A DNA stretch of 64,000 bases from Alteriqipengyuania_B sp035481675 (GTDB taxonomy: Bacteria > Pseudomonadota > Alphaproteobacteria > Sphingomonadales > Sphingomonadaceae). The stretch's first letter is position 1. Each line of letters begins with the position of its first letter. The position numbers and the translations under genes were made by a program. The stretch is taken from positions 1,674,001 through 1,738,000 of the forward strand of contig NZ_JAYJJW010000001.1 of assembly GCF_035481675.1 (NCBI RefSeq), read 5' to 3'. The notes beneath the pieces were generated by a model. That model was not told the origin of the DNA. It was given only the letters and a program-made list of their open reading frames with translations, and ran no database searches. Below are positions 43,187 through 52,215 of this stretch, in pieces.

Positions 43187-43243
43187 CGCCGCAGCCCGGC
43201 AAATTCGTGCGACACCTCGCCCCTAGAACGGTAAATGTGAGTT

Positions 43244-43298
43244 GCGAAGTCGCCGGGCCGGTCCCCTCTCCCTCTCCCCCGAAGGCCCGGCGCTTCGC
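43244..43298 (+). promoter_or_regulatory. Long hairpin in the EF-hand operon leader
   Basis: GCGAAG and GCCGGGCC pair with GGCCCGGC and CTTCGC, giving 14 base pairs with a small internal bulge around a pyrimidine-rich loop of 24 nt. It lies directly upstream of the hairpin that holds the Shine-Dalgarno. Confidence 0.5.
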
Positions 43299-43299
43299 A

Positions 43300-43324
43300 G
43301 CTCCTACGATTTGTTCTAAGGAGC
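43300..43324 (+). promoter_or_regulatory. Shine-Dalgarno-sequestering hairpin
   Basis: GCTCCT (43300-43305) can pair exactly with AGGAGC (43319-43324), which contains the Shine-Dalgarno AAGGAG of the EF-hand gene (ATG at 43332). Six base pairs with a 13-nt loop would melt easily, as in a thermosensor or a leader opened by a partner. Confidence 0.5.
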
Positions 43325-43331
43325 CAAGACC

Positions 43332-43865
43332 ATGAAGAAACTGACTATAGCAATCTCCACCGCCGCCCTTCTGGCCGGCGGCGCCGCCTACGCCCAGAGC
43401 GCAGACCGCAACGCCGACACGACCCGCGCCGAAGCGATCGAGCGCACTGCAGAACGGTTCGCGAAGATGGACGCCAACGATGACGGCGTGCTCGACGCCG
43501 AAGACCGCGAAGCGCGCGCCGGACAGATGTTTGACCGCCTCGACGCGAACGGCGACGGCATGATCAGCCGTACCGAGTTCGAAACGCACCATGCTGAACG
43601 CCGCGGACAGCGCGCCGAACGTCGCGGTGAGGGCGGCGAGCGGATGGGCCGGCGCGGAGGCCGCGGCCATCGCGGCGGCATGGCAATGATGCGCCGCGCC
43701 GACACCGACGGCAACGGCGCGATCTCGCAGGCCGAATTCCAGGCCGCCGCCCTCGCCCGCTTCGACCGCGCGGATGCCGACAGCAACGGCGTCGTCACCG
43801 CGGCCGAGAAGCAGTCCGCCCGCGCCGCGATGCGCGAAACGCGCCAGCAGCGCCGCGGCAATTGA
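43332..43865 (+). CDS. Exported EF-hand calcium-binding protein
   Basis: A 177-residue periplasmic protein: signal peptide ending AAYAQ, then two EF-hand pairs. Loops start at D47 (DANDDGVLDAED), D71 (DANGDGMISRTE), D124 (DTDGNGAISQAE) and D148 (DADSNGVVTAAE); the first has Asp instead of Glu at position 12. Between the pairs lies an Arg/Gly/His-rich stretch (residues about 90-122). It probably buffers or senses calcium outside the inner membrane. Its stop overlaps the TTG start of the response regulator gene, so it is the first gene of a three-gene signalling operon. Confidence 0.88.
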   Translation: MKKLTIAISTAALLAGGAAYAQSADRNADTTRAEAIERTAERFAKMDANDDGVLDAEDREARAGQMFDRLDANGDGMISRTEFETHHAERRGQRAERRGEGGERMGRRGGRGHRGGMAMMRRADTDGNGAISQAEFQAAALARFDRADADSNGVVTAAEKQSARAAMRETRQQRRGN

Positions 43866-44602
43866 GCGAAGACGCACCCGTCCGGGTCCTGCTCGTCGAT
43901 GACGAGCGGACCCTGCGCGAACCCCTGGCCGAGTATCTCACCGGCCAGGGGTTTGTCGTGACCGAGGCGGACAGCGCCGCCGCCGCCCGCTCGCGCCTGC
44001 TGGAAGGGCGCGCCGACATCGCGCTGGTCGATATCATGATGCCGGGCGAGGACGGGCTGTCGCTGACGCGTCACCTGATCGAAGCGCAGGACCTGCCGAC
44101 CATATTGCTGACCGCCAAGGGCGAGGCGACCGACCGCATCGTCGGGCTGGAGATCGGCGCGGACGATTATGTCACCAAGCCGTTCGAGCCGCGCGAACTG
44201 GTCGCCCGCATCCGCTCCGTCCTCCGCCGCGCGGGGCGCAGCGCCGAGGATGCCGATGCCGGCGAGACGGCGCGTTACGAATTTGAAGGCTGGCAGCTCG
44301 ACCCGCTGAAGCAGCGCCTGACCGATCCGGACGGCGCGACCGTGCCGATCAGCACGACCGAATTCCGCCTCCTTACCGTCCTTCTCGAGCATCCGCGCCA
44401 AGTCATGCACCGCGACCGGCTTCTCGAAATGGTCAAGGGGCGCGAAGCCCATGCCTTCGACCGCGCGGTCGACAACCAGGTCAGCCGCCTGCGCCGGAAG
44501 ATGGAGGTAGACCCGAAGGATCCGAAACTGATCCAGACGGTGTGGGGCGGTGGCTATCGCCTGGCCGCCGAAGTCCGCCGCGTGGCCGGACCGAAGGACT
44601 GA
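43862..44602 (+). CDS. OmpR/PhoB-family response regulator
   Basis: A 246-residue two-domain regulator. Receiver: VDDER acidic pair, phospho-acceptor in ALVDIMMPGEDG, Thr in ILLTAKGE, Lys in TKPFEPRE. The C-terminal winged helix includes STTEFRLLTVLLEHPRQVMHRDRLL and the recognition helix in RAVDNQVSRLRRKME, ending QTVWGGGYRL. The start is TTG inside the 4-nt overlap with the EF-hand gene. The histidine kinase gene begins 5 nt after its stop. Confidence 0.93.
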   Translation: MSEDAPVRVLLVDDERTLREPLAEYLTGQGFVVTEADSAAAARSRLLEGRADIALVDIMMPGEDGLSLTRHLIEAQDLPTILLTAKGEATDRIVGLEIGADDYVTKPFEPRELVARIRSVLRRAGRSAEDADAGETARYEFEGWQLDPLKQRLTDPDGATVPISTTEFRLLTVLLEHPRQVMHRDRLLEMVKGREAHAFDRAVDNQVSRLRRKMEVDPKDPKLIQTVWGGGYRLAAEVRRVAGPKD

Positions 44603-44607
44603 ACGCC

Positions 44608-45996
44608 GTGCGCCTGTGGCCCCGCAGCCTGCTCGGCCAGATGCTGCTCGCCGTCGCGCTGGCGCTGCTGGTGGCGCAGTCGATCTCGGTCGTCCTGCAA
44701 TATCGCGCGGCGCAAGGGCGCGCCGCCGAGCTTGTCGCCACCACCGTGGCCGTGCGTCTTGCCGAACGGATCGGCGACGAGCGCCCCCAGCGTTTCGAAC
44801 GCCGCCGCGGGCGCGGATCGGATCGCGGGTTGCGCCGGTTCGCGATTATCGAAACGGCAACGCCGGAATTCCCCGCCGCGCCGCGCCTGCCGCGCCTAGA
44901 AAATGCCGTCCGCGACAGCCTCGACGCGCAGGCCATCGCCGTCACCGACCTGCGCGCGCAGATCGTCGAAACCACCGCCGACCCGCTCGCGCGCCGGTTC
45001 ATCCAGGACCGCCCGCGCCTTGCCGCCCGGCGCCCGCTGCCCGAGCGGCTCGCCGTCATTTCCATCCTGCCGCAGGGCAGCGACACATGGCTGCAGGCCC
45101 GCGTCCCCGTGCCTGAACGGCCGGGCGGCGCGCTGGGGGCGATCCTGCTGCAAACCCTTGTCCTCTACCTCGTCCTCATCGGCATCCTCTGGCTGGTCCT
45201 GCGCCGCATCGTCGGGCCCCTGCGCGGCCTGACAGCCCGGGTGGAGGATTTCGCCCGCAGCCAGTCCGCCGCCGCGCCGCTCGAACCCGCCGGCCCGGAC
45301 GAGAGCCGCCGCCTGATCGCCGCGCACAATGCGCTGGAAAGCCGGATCGTCGCCCTGCTCGACGAGAAGGACGTGATGCTCGGCGCGATCGGGCACGATC
45401 TCAAGACCCCGCTCGCCGCGCTGCGCGTCCGCATCGAAAGCGTCGAGAACGAGGCTGCGCGCGCCAAAATGGCCGCCAGTATCGAGGATATCGCCCGGTC
45501 GCTCGACGACATACTGACGCTGGCCCGCGTGGGCCGGCCGACCGACGCGGCGGAGCGGATCGAGCTGTCCGCCCTCGCCGCCGCGCTGGTCGAGGAATAC
45601 GAGGATATGGGCGAGCCCGTGACACTGGGCGAAACCGCGCGCATGGCCGCCCCGGCGCGCGCCACGTGGCTCAGGCGCGCGCTGCGCAACCTCGTCGGTA
45701 ATGGCTTACGCTACGCCGACAATGTGCGGCTGTCGCTCGTCCGCGAAGGCGGCGAGGCGCTGTTCACCGTGTCCGACGACGGGCCCGGCATCCCCGATGA
45801 GGACATGGCCGCGATGCTGGAGCCCTTCCGCCGCGGCGAAGCTTCGCGCAACCGCGACACGGGCGGCGCGGGCCTGGGCCTCACCCTGGCGCGTGCCATC
45901 GCGCAGCAGCACGGCGGAGCGCTGACGCTCGCGAACCGCCCCGCGACCGACGAAATGCCGTCCGGTCTCGACGCACGGCTTCGCATCCCGCTGTAA
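44608..45996 (+). CDS. Sensor histidine kinase, EnvZ/PhoQ-like layout
   Basis: A 462-residue inner-membrane kinase: helix 1 (LLAVALALLVAQSISVVLQ), a periplasmic domain of about 145 residues, helix 2 (LVLYLVLIGILWLVL) and a HAMP linker. The phospho-accepting His is in GAIGHDLKTPLAALR. The ATPase has NLVGNGLRYAD, DDGPGIP and GGAGLGLTLARAIA. The periplasmic part is rich in Arg and has short acidic runs rather than a clear metal site. Start GTG at 44608. It partners the regulator upstream and may read calcium or cell-envelope state through the EF-hand protein. Confidence 0.93.
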   Translation: MRLWPRSLLGQMLLAVALALLVAQSISVVLQYRAAQGRAAELVATTVAVRLAERIGDERPQRFERRRGRGSDRGLRRFAIIETATPEFPAAPRLPRLENAVRDSLDAQAIAVTDLRAQIVETTADPLARRFIQDRPRLAARRPLPERLAVISILPQGSDTWLQARVPVPERPGGALGAILLQTLVLYLVLIGILWLVLRRIVGPLRGLTARVEDFARSQSAAAPLEPAGPDESRRLIAAHNALESRIVALLDEKDVMLGAIGHDLKTPLAALRVRIESVENEAARAKMAASIEDIARSLDDILTLARVGRPTDAAERIELSALAAALVEEYEDMGEPVTLGETARMAAPARATWLRRALRNLVGNGLRYADNVRLSLVREGGEALFTVSDDGPGIPDEDMAAMLEPFRRGEASRNRDTGGAGLGLTLARAIAQQHGGALTLANRPATDEMPSGLDARLRIPL

Positions 45997-46058
45997 TCGC
46001 TCGCTCGCGCGCCCGGCGGGTGATATTGCGCGCCATACATATCCGGGGGAGCCCACAC

Positions 46059-48746
46059 ATGCGTATATCCTTGATCGCCCTTTCAAGCGCGCTGGCTTTG
46101 TCGGCCTGCGCCACCGTTCCCGCCTATACTCCCTACCCCGCGACGCCTGAAGCGGTCGGCCCGCAGCCGCTCGCCGCCAGCATCCCCAGCGACCTGCCGC
46201 GCGGCGCGGCCCCTAGCCACTATCGCATCCACATCGTGCCCGACATCGCCAACCTGACCTTTGCCGGGCGCGGTTCGATCGAACTGGAAGTGTTCGAGCC
46301 GATCGACGCGCTGGTCCTCCACGCCAACGACCTCGAGATTTCCGAAGCCTGGCTTTACAATCACGCGGGCGGCACGCGGTCGGACTTCAAACAGGCGTTC
46401 GATGCCGAAAAGCAGACCGTCAGCTTCTCCGACGGCACGACCATCCAGCCGGGGCGCTATCGCTTCGACACGGTTTACACCGGCACGATCAACCAGCAGG
46501 CAAACGGCCTGTTCGCGCTCGATTACCCGGACAAGCGCACGGGCGAGCCGACGCGCAGCCTGTTCACCCAGTTCGAAGCGCCCGACGCGCGCCGCTTCGC
46601 CCCGATGTTCGACGAGCCTAGCTACAAGGCGACGTTCGACCTTTCCGCCGATGTGCCCGCGAACATGATGGCGGTCGGCAACATGCCGGTGAAATCGGAA
46701 GAGCCGATGGGCGCGCTGAAGCGCGTCACGTTCGACACCAGCCCGAAGATGTCGAGCTACCTGCTGTTCTTCGCGCTGGGCGATTTCGAACGGATCACCG
46801 ACACCGCCGCCGACGGGACGGTCACCGGCATCGTTTCGCCTGCGGGCAGCGGCGAACAGGCGCGCTATGCCCTGGAATCGCTGACCCCGCTCAACGGCTG
46901 GTTCAACGACTATTTCGGCGTCGACTACCCGCTGCCCAAGCTGGACAACGTCGCCGCGCCCGGCAGCAGCCAGTTCTTCGGCGCAATGGAGAACTGGGGC
47001 AGCATCCTGACCTTCGAAAGCATCCTGCTTTTCGATCCGGCCAATTCCACCGCCTCCACCAAGCAGTCGATCTACGCCGTCCAGGCGCACGAGGTCGCTC
47101 ACCAGTGGTTCGGCAACATCGTCACCATGGCGTGGTGGGACGATTTGTGGCTGAACGAAGGGTTCGCCAGCTGGATGGAAACCAAGACCACGGCGCGGTT
47201 CAATCCGGACTGGTACCCGCTGCTGGGCCGGGTCGGTGCCCGCGAAAGCGCCATGCGGCTCGACGCCTTCCCCACCACCCACCCGGTGATCCAGGAAATC
47301 CGCACGGTCGAACAGACCAACCAGGCCTTCGACCAGATCACCTATTCGAAAGGCGAGGCGGTGATTTCCATGTTCGAAGCCTTTGCCGGCGAGGACGTGT
47401 GGCGCGACGGCATCCGCCGCTACATGGCACGCCACCAGTACGGCAATACGGTGAGCGAGGACCTGTGGCGCGCGGTGGAAGAAGCGGGCGCGACCGGCCT
47501 CGTCGATGTCGCGCGCGATTTCACCACCAAGGCCGGCATTCCGCTGGTCACGCTGAACAGCGCCACCTGCAGCGGCGGCAAGACCACGCTGGCGGTCAGC
47601 CAAGGCGAATACCGCCGTGGCGACTGGTCGGGCGTGACCGAGGCTGCACCGGACTGGCGCATCCCCCTGCTGATTTCCATCGACGGCGCCGCGCCTCAGC
47701 GCCGCGTGTTCGGCGAACAGAGCGCGACCTACACGCTCGACGGGTGCGGCACGGTGGAACTCAACGCCGGCCAGCTCGGCTATTTCCGCACGCTCTACCC
47801 TGCTGCCGAGCAAGCGAAGCTGGCGGCTTCGATGCGGCGGCAGGAACCCATCGACCAGCTCGGCATGATCGCCGATGCGCAGGCGCTGGGAATTGGCGGT
47901 TACCAGGGCTATGCGCCTGCGCTCGACCTGCTGGCCGCCATGCCGGTCGATGCCAATCCGGTCGTGCTCCAGACCACGGCGGGCGACTGGGGCGGCTATC
48001 ACGGCTTGCTCAAGAGTGGCGGGCAGGACGCTGCGGCTGCCAAGCTGGCCGGCCTCATCCGCGCCCGTTTCCGCCCGGTGCTCAATTCGCTCGGTTACGA
48101 ACCGTCGCCGGATGAAACGATCCCGGAATCGAACCTGCGCTCCACCCTGCTCGGCATCATGGCCGCGGCCGGCGACGAAAGCGTACAGGCGGAAGCCAGC
48201 CGGCGCTTCGCCCTGCTCGCCTCGAACCCTGCCGCGCTCGACGGCCCGCTCAAGTCGCGCTGGCTGGGCATTGTCGCCAGCAAGGCGACGCCGGAGCAGT
48301 GGGAATTGCTGCTGAAGCTGGCGAGCGAAAGCACCAACACCGCGGAGCAGCGCACCTACTATAACCTGCTCGGCGCGGCGGAAGACGAGGCGCTGGCGCG
48401 TCGCACGCTGCAACTGGCGCTCAGCGGTGAAGTGCCGCTGACGGTGGCTGCGCAGCTCGCCGGGTCGGTGGCCCAGAGCAACGGCGACCTCGCCGCGAAC
48501 TTCGTGCTCGACAACCGGGCGACGATCGACGCGCTGGTCGACAACAGCGGGCGCTCGGGCTTCTACGCCCGCCTGTTCTACGGCGCGCGCGATCCGGCCA
48601 CCATCGCCCGGATCGAGGCCTATCGCGACTCGCTGTCCCCCGACGCGCAGCGCCCGGTGAACCAGGCGCTCGATGCGATTGCGGAACGCCAGGCGGGCCA
48701 GCCGCGCGCGATTGCCGAAGTGGCCGCGTGGGTGATGGCGCAGTAG
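46059..48746 (+). CDS. M1-family aminopeptidase, lipoprotein
   Basis: An 895-residue zinc aminopeptidase of the aminopeptidase N/ERAP type. The start is a lipoprotein signal with lipobox LSAC, so it is membrane-anchored in the envelope. GAMENWGS (about residue 306) binds the peptide amino end; HEVAHQWFGN with the second ligand in NEGFASW (about residues 343-366) holds zinc. An ERAP1-like helical C-terminal domain completes it. GGGGGAGC lies before the ATG at 46059. Confidence 0.94.
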   Translation: MRISLIALSSALALSACATVPAYTPYPATPEAVGPQPLAASIPSDLPRGAAPSHYRIHIVPDIANLTFAGRGSIELEVFEPIDALVLHANDLEISEAWLYNHAGGTRSDFKQAFDAEKQTVSFSDGTTIQPGRYRFDTVYTGTINQQANGLFALDYPDKRTGEPTRSLFTQFEAPDARRFAPMFDEPSYKATFDLSADVPANMMAVGNMPVKSEEPMGALKRVTFDTSPKMSSYLLFFALGDFERITDTAADGTVTGIVSPAGSGEQARYALESLTPLNGWFNDYFGVDYPLPKLDNVAAPGSSQFFGAMENWGSILTFESILLFDPANSTASTKQSIYAVQAHEVAHQWFGNIVTMAWWDDLWLNEGFASWMETKTTARFNPDWYPLLGRVGARESAMRLDAFPTTHPVIQEIRTVEQTNQAFDQITYSKGEAVISMFEAFAGEDVWRDGIRRYMARHQYGNTVSEDLWRAVEEAGATGLVDVARDFTTKAGIPLVTLNSATCSGGKTTLAVSQGEYRRGDWSGVTEAAPDWRIPLLISIDGAAPQRRVFGEQSATYTLDGCGTVELNAGQLGYFRTLYPAAEQAKLAASMRRQEPIDQLGMIADAQALGIGGYQGYAPALDLLAAMPVDANPVVLQTTAGDWGGYHGLLKSGGQDAAAAKLAGLIRARFRPVLNSLGYEPSPDETIPESNLRSTLLGIMAAAGDESVQAEASRRFALLASNPAALDGPLKSRWLGIVASKATPEQWELLLKLASESTNTAEQRTYYNLLGAAEDEALARRTLQLALSGEVPLTVAAQLAGSVAQSNGDLAANFVLDNRATIDALVDNSGRSGFYARLFYGARDPATIARIEAYRDSLSPDAQRPVNQALDAIAERQAGQPRAIAEVAAWVMAQ

Positions 48747-48780
48747 TCGATTCCGGGGGGGCGATGCCGCAGGGGAAACC

Positions 48781-50307
48781 CTAACGCATCAGCCCGCCGA
48801 GGATATTGCGCACGAAAGCGGTCGCCCCGGTCCGCAGCGGATCGGCGCTCGACTTGCGGCCCAGCACGGTGGCCACGGCAATGGAGGCCATCGAGCCGGC
48901 CGCCGCGCGGGCCGCGCTCTTGCCCGCCTTCTCCCACATCGTCGGCGACTTGCGCGCTTCCTTGGCGACTTCCGCCTTGCCGACCTTTTCCACTTGTTCG
49001 GCGGTCGCGGCGGCATCGGCGGCCTTCTGCTCCAGCACTTCGGCAGCGCTTTCGCGGTCGACCGCGCTGTCGTACTTGCCTTCCACCGGGCTGATCGACT
49101 TGATGATCGCGCGTTCCTTGGCCGTCACCGGGCCGAGGCGCGAGCGCGGCGGCTTCACCAGCGTCCGCTGCACCACCGACGGCGCGCCGTCTTCCTGCAA
49201 AGTGCTGACCAGCGCCTCGCCGACGCGCAGTTCGGTAATCGCCTGCTCCACGTCGAGGTCGGGATTGATCCGGAACGTGTCGGCGGCCGCCTTGATCGCC
49301 TTCTTGTCCTTGGGCGTGAAGGCCCGCAGCGCGTGCTGCACCCGGTTGCCGAGCTGGCCGGCCACTTCTTCCGGGATGTCGATCGGGTTCTGGGTGACGA
49401 AATAAACGCCCACCCCCTTCGAACGGATCAGGCGCACGACCTGTTCGATCTTCTCCTCCAGCGCCTTGGGCGCGTCGTCGAACAGCAGGTGCGCCTCGTC
49501 GAAGAAGAACACGAGCTTCGGCTTCTCGGGGTCGCCCACTTCGGGCAGCGTCTCGAACAATTCGGCCAGCAGCCACAGCAGGAAGGTGGCGTAAAGCTTG
49601 GGGCTGCGCATCAGCTTTTCCGCCGCGAGGACATTGATGTTGCCGCGCCCCTGCTCGTCCAGCTTGATGAAATCGTCGATTTCCAGAGCAGGCTCGCCGA
49701 AGAACATGTCCGCGCCCTGGCTTTCCAGGCTCAGCAGCGAGCGCTGGATCGCCCCGATGCTCTGCTTCGACACATTGCCGTATTTGGTCGTCAACTCCTT
49801 CGCATGTTCCGCCGTGTAGACCAGCATGGAGCGCAAATCTTCGAGGTCGAGCAGCAACAGCCCCTCGTCGTCGGCGAAGCGGAAGACGATGTTGAGCACG
49901 CCTTCCTGCGTCTCGTTCAAATCCATCAGACGGGCGAGCAGAAGCGGACCCATTTCCGAAACCGTGGTGCGGATCGGGTGGCCGTTCTCGCCGTAGAGGT
50001 CCCAGAACACCGCGGGATTATCGGAATAGGCATAGTCGTCCATGCCCAGTTCCTTCGCCCGGCTTTCCAGCTTGTCGGCGTGTTTGAACTGCGGGCTGCC
50101 GGGCATGGAGATGCCGGCGAGGTCGCCTTTCACGTCGGCGACGAAGACGGGTACGCCGGCGGCGGAAAAACTCTCGGCCAGGCCCTGCAGCGTCACTGTC
50201 TTGCCCGTGCCGGTCGCGCCGGCGATCAGGCCGTGGCGGTTCGCCTGTCCCATGCGCAGGACCTGTCGCTCCCCGTTGGCGCCAAGCCCGATGAAAATCT
50301 CGCCCAT
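48781..50307 (-). CDS. HerA-like ATPase, DUF853/helicase-like TTC family
   Basis: A 508-residue HerA/FtsK-superfamily ATPase. Walker A is GATGTGKTVT, Walker B with a following His is LVFFFDEAHLLFDD, and a sensor region is GVYFVTQNPIDIPEEVAGQLGNRVQHALRAF. The C-terminal 110 residues are charged and alanine-rich. Proteins of this group are widespread (YjgR type) but have no settled role; no NurA nuclease is next to it. AAGGCGG lies before the ATG. Confidence 0.88.
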   Translation of the reverse strand: MGEIFIGLGANGERQVLRMGQANRHGLIAGATGTGKTVTLQGLAESFSAAGVPVFVADVKGDLAGISMPGSPQFKHADKLESRAKELGMDDYAYSDNPAVFWDLYGENGHPIRTTVSEMGPLLLARLMDLNETQEGVLNIVFRFADDEGLLLLDLEDLRSMLVYTAEHAKELTTKYGNVSKQSIGAIQRSLLSLESQGADMFFGEPALEIDDFIKLDEQGRGNINVLAAEKLMRSPKLYATFLLWLLAELFETLPEVGDPEKPKLVFFFDEAHLLFDDAPKALEEKIEQVVRLIRSKGVGVYFVTQNPIDIPEEVAGQLGNRVQHALRAFTPKDKKAIKAAADTFRINPDLDVEQAITELRVGEALVSTLQEDGAPSVVQRTLVKPPRSRLGPVTAKERAIIKSISPVEGKYDSAVDRESAAEVLEQKAADAAATAEQVEKVGKAEVAKEARKSPTMWEKAGKSAARAAAGSMASIAVATVLGRKSSADPLRTGATAFVRNILGGLMR

Positions 50308-50406
50308 TCCAGCCGCCTTCCCGTGATTGATGACGGCGCTGTTTCGGGAAGCGCGCGCGGCGGGTCAAGATAGACTTGGGCAGCAAAGGCGCTAGGGCTG
50401 GCGCGC

Positions 50407-52215
50407 ATGGAGCCTTTCGTCCTTCTCGACGATGCGCGCGCAGCAGGCGCGGCGGATGCGCAGCTGTACCGCGCGCCGTCGCGCATCTTCGTGGCGCGGC
50501 GTGCGGCCGACGTGGATGGCGTGCTGGCAGAGGCGGAAGCGGCGCGCCAGGCGGGCGCGCATCTGGCGGGCTATATCGCCTATGAAGCGGGTCTTGCGCT
50601 GGAGCCGCGGCTGGCCCCGCTGGCCGACCGCCTGACGGGCGCTGCAGGACCGCTGGTATGGCTCGGCGCGTTCGATGGACCGGAGAGTATCGCCGCGGAC
50701 GCGGTGCCGGACTGGCTCGGTGCCGGCCCGGCGCGCATAGGTCCGATGGAGCCAGCCTTGTCGCAGGGCGCTTACGAACAGGCCTTTGCCGCGCTGCAGG
50801 AAGCGATCCGCGCGGGCGACATCTACCAGGCCAATCTGACCCTGCCGCTCGCGGGAAGCTACTCGGGCGAGCCGCTGGCGCTCTACGCCGCGCTGCGCGC
50901 CAATGCGCGGGCCGGTTACGGCGGGGTGATATACGACGGGTCGCACTGGCTGCTGAGCTTCTCGCCCGAGCTGTTCGTGTCGCTGAAAGGCGCACAGGCG
51001 CGGACCAAGCCGATGAAGGGCACCCGCCCGCGCGGCACGACACCCGAAGCCGATGCCGCGCTGCGCCGGGACTTGGCGGGAAGCGAGAAGGACCGGGCCG
51101 AGAACTTGATGATCGTCGACCTGCTCCGCAACGATTTGTCGCGCGTGGCACAGCCGGGCAGCGTGCAAGTGGACAAACCCTTTGCCATCGAAACCTATCC
51201 CAGCGTCCATCAGATGGTGAGCACGGTCACCGCCACGCTGGCGGACGGGCACACGCCCGCCGATCTCGTACGCGCATTGTTTCCCTGCGGTTCGATTACC
51301 GGCGCGCCGAAAATCCGCGCGATGGAGTTGCTCGCCGATAGGGAACGCGATGCGCGCGGGCCCTATTGCGGGGCGATCGGGCGGATTGCACCCCCCGATG
51401 GCAAAGGGCATGGCAACGCCGCGTTCAATGTGGCAATCCGCACGCTGCGCCTGACGCCGGAGGAAAATGGCAGCGGGCGCGCCGTCCTCGGCGTCGGCGG
51501 CGCGATCGTGGCCGACAGCGAGGCGCAGGGGGAATGGCGCGAGGCCATGGTGAAGGGGAATTTCGTGAGGCAGGTTTCGGCGGAAAGCGGCGCGAACGGC
51601 GCCGACCTGATCGAAACCATGCGGTTCGATCCCGAAAAGGGCATCCCGCTGCTCGAACTCCACCTCGAACGGATCAAGTCGAGCGCGGAGCAGCTCGGCT
51701 TCGGGTTCGACCGCCATGCCGCGCGCAACCAGATCCAGGCGCTGTGTTTCGAGCTGGAGGACCCGGCGAAGCTCCGCCTCGTCGCCTCGCGCCGCGGCTC
51801 CATCGCGCTGGAGGCCGGACCCCTGCCCGAAAGCCTGCCGGATCCTGCCCTGTGCGTGGTCCTGCCCATGCCGGTGGCGAGCGAGGACTGGCGGCTGAGG
51901 CACAAGACGTCGGACCGGGGCTTCTACGAAGATGCGCTGGAGGTGGCGCGCGAGGCAGGGGCGCACGAGGCGCTGTTCCTGCGCGACGACGGCCTCCTTA
52001 CCGAAGGCAGCTGGACCAGCCTGTTCGTGCAGCGCGGCGACACCCTGACTACGCCGCGCGCGGAGCTCGGCCTGCTGCCGGGCGTCCTGCGCCGCTCCCT
52101 CCTCGACAGCGGGCGGGCGGACGAAGGCGAAGTGAAGCTGGACGACCTTGCCGAAGGGTTCTTCCTCGGCAACGCCTTGCGCGGCCTGATGCCTGCCCGG
52201 CTGATCGGCGCATGA
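50407..52215 (+). CDS. pabBC: Fused aminodeoxychorismate synthase I and aminodeoxychorismate lyase
   Basis: A 602-residue fusion that makes p-aminobenzoate for folate. The chorismate-binding PabB half (about residues 1-390) has the signatures SFSPELFV, MKGTRPRG, EKDRAENLMIVDLLRNDL, FPCGSITGAPK and VGGAIV. The PLP lyase half (about residues 395-602) has the lysine in RHKTSDRGFYEDA and LLTEGSWTSLFV. The glutaminase PabA is not in the window. The stop overlaps the pseudouridine synthase start (ATGA). Confidence 0.94.
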   Translation: MEPFVLLDDARAAGAADAQLYRAPSRIFVARRAADVDGVLAEAEAARQAGAHLAGYIAYEAGLALEPRLAPLADRLTGAAGPLVWLGAFDGPESIAADAVPDWLGAGPARIGPMEPALSQGAYEQAFAALQEAIRAGDIYQANLTLPLAGSYSGEPLALYAALRANARAGYGGVIYDGSHWLLSFSPELFVSLKGAQARTKPMKGTRPRGTTPEADAALRRDLAGSEKDRAENLMIVDLLRNDLSRVAQPGSVQVDKPFAIETYPSVHQMVSTVTATLADGHTPADLVRALFPCGSITGAPKIRAMELLADRERDARGPYCGAIGRIAPPDGKGHGNAAFNVAIRTLRLTPEENGSGRAVLGVGGAIVADSEAQGEWREAMVKGNFVRQVSAESGANGADLIETMRFDPEKGIPLLELHLERIKSSAEQLGFGFDRHAARNQIQALCFELEDPAKLRLVASRRGSIALEAGPLPESLPDPALCVVLPMPVASEDWRLRHKTSDRGFYEDALEVAREAGAHEALFLRDDGLLTEGSWTSLFVQRGDTLTTPRAELGLLPGVLRRSLLDSGRADEGEVKLDDLAEGFFLGNALRGLMPARLIGA

